Of a stretch of 7,203 nucleotides of DNA, positions 6,167 to 7,203 are shown one piece after another. The stretch is from Methanospirillum sp. Lineage in GTDB: Archaea > Halobacteriota > Methanomicrobia > Methanomicrobiales > Methanospirillaceae. A model generated the notes under the pieces. That model had not been told where the DNA came from. It did no database searches and was given only the letters and a program-made list of their open reading frames with translations. The position numbers and the translations under genes are program-made. Position 1 is the stretch's first letter; the number at the start of each line of letters is the position of its first letter. The DNA is taken from contig JAJRBL010000018.1 in NCBI GenBank assembly GCA_028679485.1, positions 1-7,203 of the forward strand, given 5' to 3'.

Positions 6167-6239
6167 GGGTCTGTAGCTTAGTCGGTAGAGCGGCGGACTC
6201 TTAATCCGCAGGCCAGGGGTTCGAGTCCCTTCAGGCCCG
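6167..6239 (+). tRNA. tRNA-Lys (anticodon CTT)
   Basis: A complete 73-base cloverleaf. The acceptor stem is GGGTCTG (6167-6173) with CAGGCCC (6232-6238), including one U-G pair; G6239 is the discriminator. The D arm is 6176-6191 with GGTA in its loop. The anticodon stem is GCGGA/TCCGC (6193-6197 and 6205-6209). The loop CTCTTAA gives anticodon CTT at 6200-6202, reading the lysine codon AAG. The T arm is AGGGG TTCGAGT CCCTT (6215-6231). The 3' CCA is not encoded. No intron or mobile-element insertion is visible. Confidence 0.97.
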
Positions 6240-6248
6240 CTCGTTGTC

Positions 6249-6254
6249 TTTTTT
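6249..6254 (+). terminator. T6 terminator after tRNA-Lys
   Basis: Six consecutive T residues begin nine bases after the tRNA 3' end, in a T-rich context from 6244. Oligo-T runs are the usual archaeal termination signal. Confidence 0.55.
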
Positions 6255-6270
6255 CCTGACCTTTGATCGG

Positions 6271-6278
6271 TTATTTAT
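6271..6278 (+). promoter_or_regulatory. Probable TATA box of the zinc-binding small protein
   Basis: TTATTTAT is centred about 28 bases before the ATG at 6303. The predicted start of transcription falls almost on the start codon, implying a leaderless message. No Shine-Dalgarno is seen. Confidence 0.45.
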
Positions 6279-6302
6279 TCCTATCTAGCATAAATTCCTC
6301 TG

Positions 6303-6494
6303 ATGACTGGTGAAGAACCAGAATATGTGGAGGTTACCTGTCAGCACTGTGGTGGTGAAGGTTGCTGTTTTTGCAATACGACAGGAAAGGTCTCCGTCAG
6401 GTGGCCGGAGAAGATGTGCCGGCACTGTAACGGGATAGGATGTATTTACTGCGGATACACCGGATGGGGAGGGCTCCGGGGTAAATACGATTAA
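6303..6494 (+). CDS. Small protein with two Cys4 zinc-binding units (DnaJ-like CxxCxGxG)
   Basis: A 63-residue protein made almost entirely of two matching cysteine units 26 residues apart. Unit one has C13, C16, C21 and C24; unit two has C39, C42, C47 and C50. Each follows C-x-H-C-x-G-x-G-C-x-x-C-x-x-T-G, so the pattern resembles the DnaJ central zinc finger but with a second CxxC inside each unit. C22 is an extra cysteine in the first unit. Two structural zinc ions are likely. There is no J domain, membrane segment or signal peptide. Possible roles are a zinc-dependent chaperone adaptor or a nucleic-acid or protein interaction module; none can be proven. The tRNA terminator and a TATA-like box precede it, and the HEAT-repeat gene begins 42 bases after its stop on the same strand, so the two may be co-transcribed. 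Confidence 0.8.
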   Translation: MTGEEPEYVEVTCQHCGGEGCCFCNTTGKVSVRWPEKMCRHCNGIGCIYCGYTGWGGLRGKYD

Positions 6495-6536
6495 CCGGTG
6501 TATTACGCAGTAAGAGAATTTGGGGGGAAAAGGGGA

Positions 6537-7203
6537 ATGCGATCATTATTAAAACCAAATCCTGAAAGGATGAGACTGAAAGGTGATTTAAACGGGCTTA
6601 TCAGGATTATCCGCAACAATAAGGATGAACAGGTACGAATAGAGGCGATTCATGCACTGGGAAGGATGCAGACCCCGGTTGCGGTTCCGTACCTGATAGA
6701 CCTCTTCCAGGATCCTGATTACGGGATCAGGAACACGGCGTCTGATGCCCTCATATACATCGGGCAGGAGGCCATAAAGCCGCTTATCGCAACTCTCTCC
6801 ACTGCAGACGAACCGACAGCCAGGATGGTCCATGTCACCCTCAGCGGGATCGGGGAGGATGCTGCGAGGGAGATCATCAGCCATATCTCCGATCTCCAGG
6901 GAATCGGGTTTGAACGCGCAGGATACACCCTCTATTCGATGGGAAACAGGATTATCCCGATCCTGATAGATGCCCTCGCAACCTCGGACCAGACCATCAT
7001 CAGGTTTGTCGAAGGAATTCTGGAGACATTCGGAAGAACAGCCCTTCACCCGCTGATAGAGGCACTTTCACATGAACAGGAAGAAGTCAGGGCACGTGTT
7101 GCGGCGCTGCTGATAATCCTGGGCGACCAGATCGTCCCCGACCTCCTCTCTTCCTGTGCACAGGATGATGAATCAGTCCGGAACCTGAAGTTTTACATCA
7201 TCA
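6537..7203 (+). CDS. HEAT-repeat (PBS-lyase type) protein, 3' end beyond the window
   Basis: An open frame of 222 codons reaches the right edge without a stop. It consists of about seven helical repeats of near 30 residues, starting at roughly 17, 47, 78, 109, 138, 168 and 198. Examples are VAVPYLIDLFQDPDYGIRNT with ASDALIYIG (48-76) and ALHPLIEALSHEQEEVRARV with AALLIILG (169-196). The pattern P-L-I/L-x-x-L...D/E-x-x-V/I-R-x-x-A-x-x-A-L-x-x-I/L-G is that of HEAT/PBS-lyase repeats. Archaea use such solenoids as protein-binding scaffolds or as parts of lyase-type chaperones; no catalytic residue is evident. The ATG at 6537 has a G6 run (6522-6527) nine bases upstream as a possible ribosome site; an ATG at 6570 is a weaker alternative. 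It lies 42 bases after the zinc-binding small protein gene. The partner and total length are unknown. Confidence 0.87.
   Translation, partial: MRSLLKPNPERMRLKGDLNGLIRIIRNNKDEQVRIEAIHALGRMQTPVAVPYLIDLFQDPDYGIRNTASDALIYIGQEAIKPLIATLSTADEPTARMVHVTLSGIGEDAAREIISHISDLQGIGFERAGYTLYSMGNRIIPILIDALATSDQTIIRFVEGILETFGRTALHPLIEALSHEQEEVRARVAALLIILGDQIVPDLLSSCAQDDESVRNLKFYII

Noticed and set aside
6167..6302. tRNA-Lys 3' end as an integration site
   Set aside because: No integrase, second tRNA 3' fragment or direct repeat of the T-arm region is visible downstream in the window.
6588..7049. Minus-strand frame of 153 codons
   Set aside because: The opposite strand encodes regular HEAT repeats over the same bases, which explains the open frame.

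Overview
The window reads as euryarchaeal chromosome, most likely from a methanogen of the Methanomicrobiales type. The order is inferred from gene content and moderate GC, not proven. Supporting signs are a 6-hydroxymethyl-dihydropterin pyrophosphokinase of the archaeal MptE type (tetrahydromethanopterin pathway), a Thg1-like tRNA 3'-5' polymerase, an archaeal radical SAM protein with a C-terminal helix-hairpin-helix, an RCK-DHH fusion, a tRNA gene without encoded CCA, and TATA-like boxes about 25-30 bases before starts, several of which imply leaderless or near-leaderless mRNAs. No mobile element, CRISPR array or rRNA is visible.

Layout. Bases 1-982 (minus strand) hold a two-gene unit: a small PRC-barrel protein (722-982), then a Thg1-like protein that starts at 709 and runs off the left edge. 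Bases 983-1244 are a divergent intergenic region with promoters for both sides and several inverted repeats built on a CCGGTA motif. Bases 1245-2378 (plus) encode a membrane site-2 protease with two C-terminal CBS domains. It ends tail-to-tail with, and overlaps by 29 bases, a minus-strand operon covering 2350-6080. In transcription order that operon is an RCK-DHH-DHHA1 phosphoesterase (6080 to 4617), MptE (4636 to 4007) and a radical SAM/HhH protein (4017 to 2350), with overlaps of 20 and 11 bases that suggest translational coupling.

Bases 6081-6166 form a compact divergent promoter between the operon and a plus-strand tRNA-Lys(CTT) gene (6167-6239), which is followed by a T6 terminator. Next come a 63-residue protein with two near-identical Cys4 zinc-binding units (6303-6494) and, 42 bases later, a HEAT-repeat protein that runs off the right edge (6537-7203).

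How the genes fit together: the window mixes nucleic-acid maintenance (Thg1-like protein, tRNA-Lys, perhaps the HhH radical SAM enzyme), cofactor synthesis (MptE) and signalling or quality control (S2P-CBS, RCK-DHH, PRC-barrel). The tightest functional hint is the three-gene overlapping operon, which places an uncharacterised radical SAM enzyme directly behind a pterin biosynthesis gene and a probable ligand-sensing phosphodiesterase.
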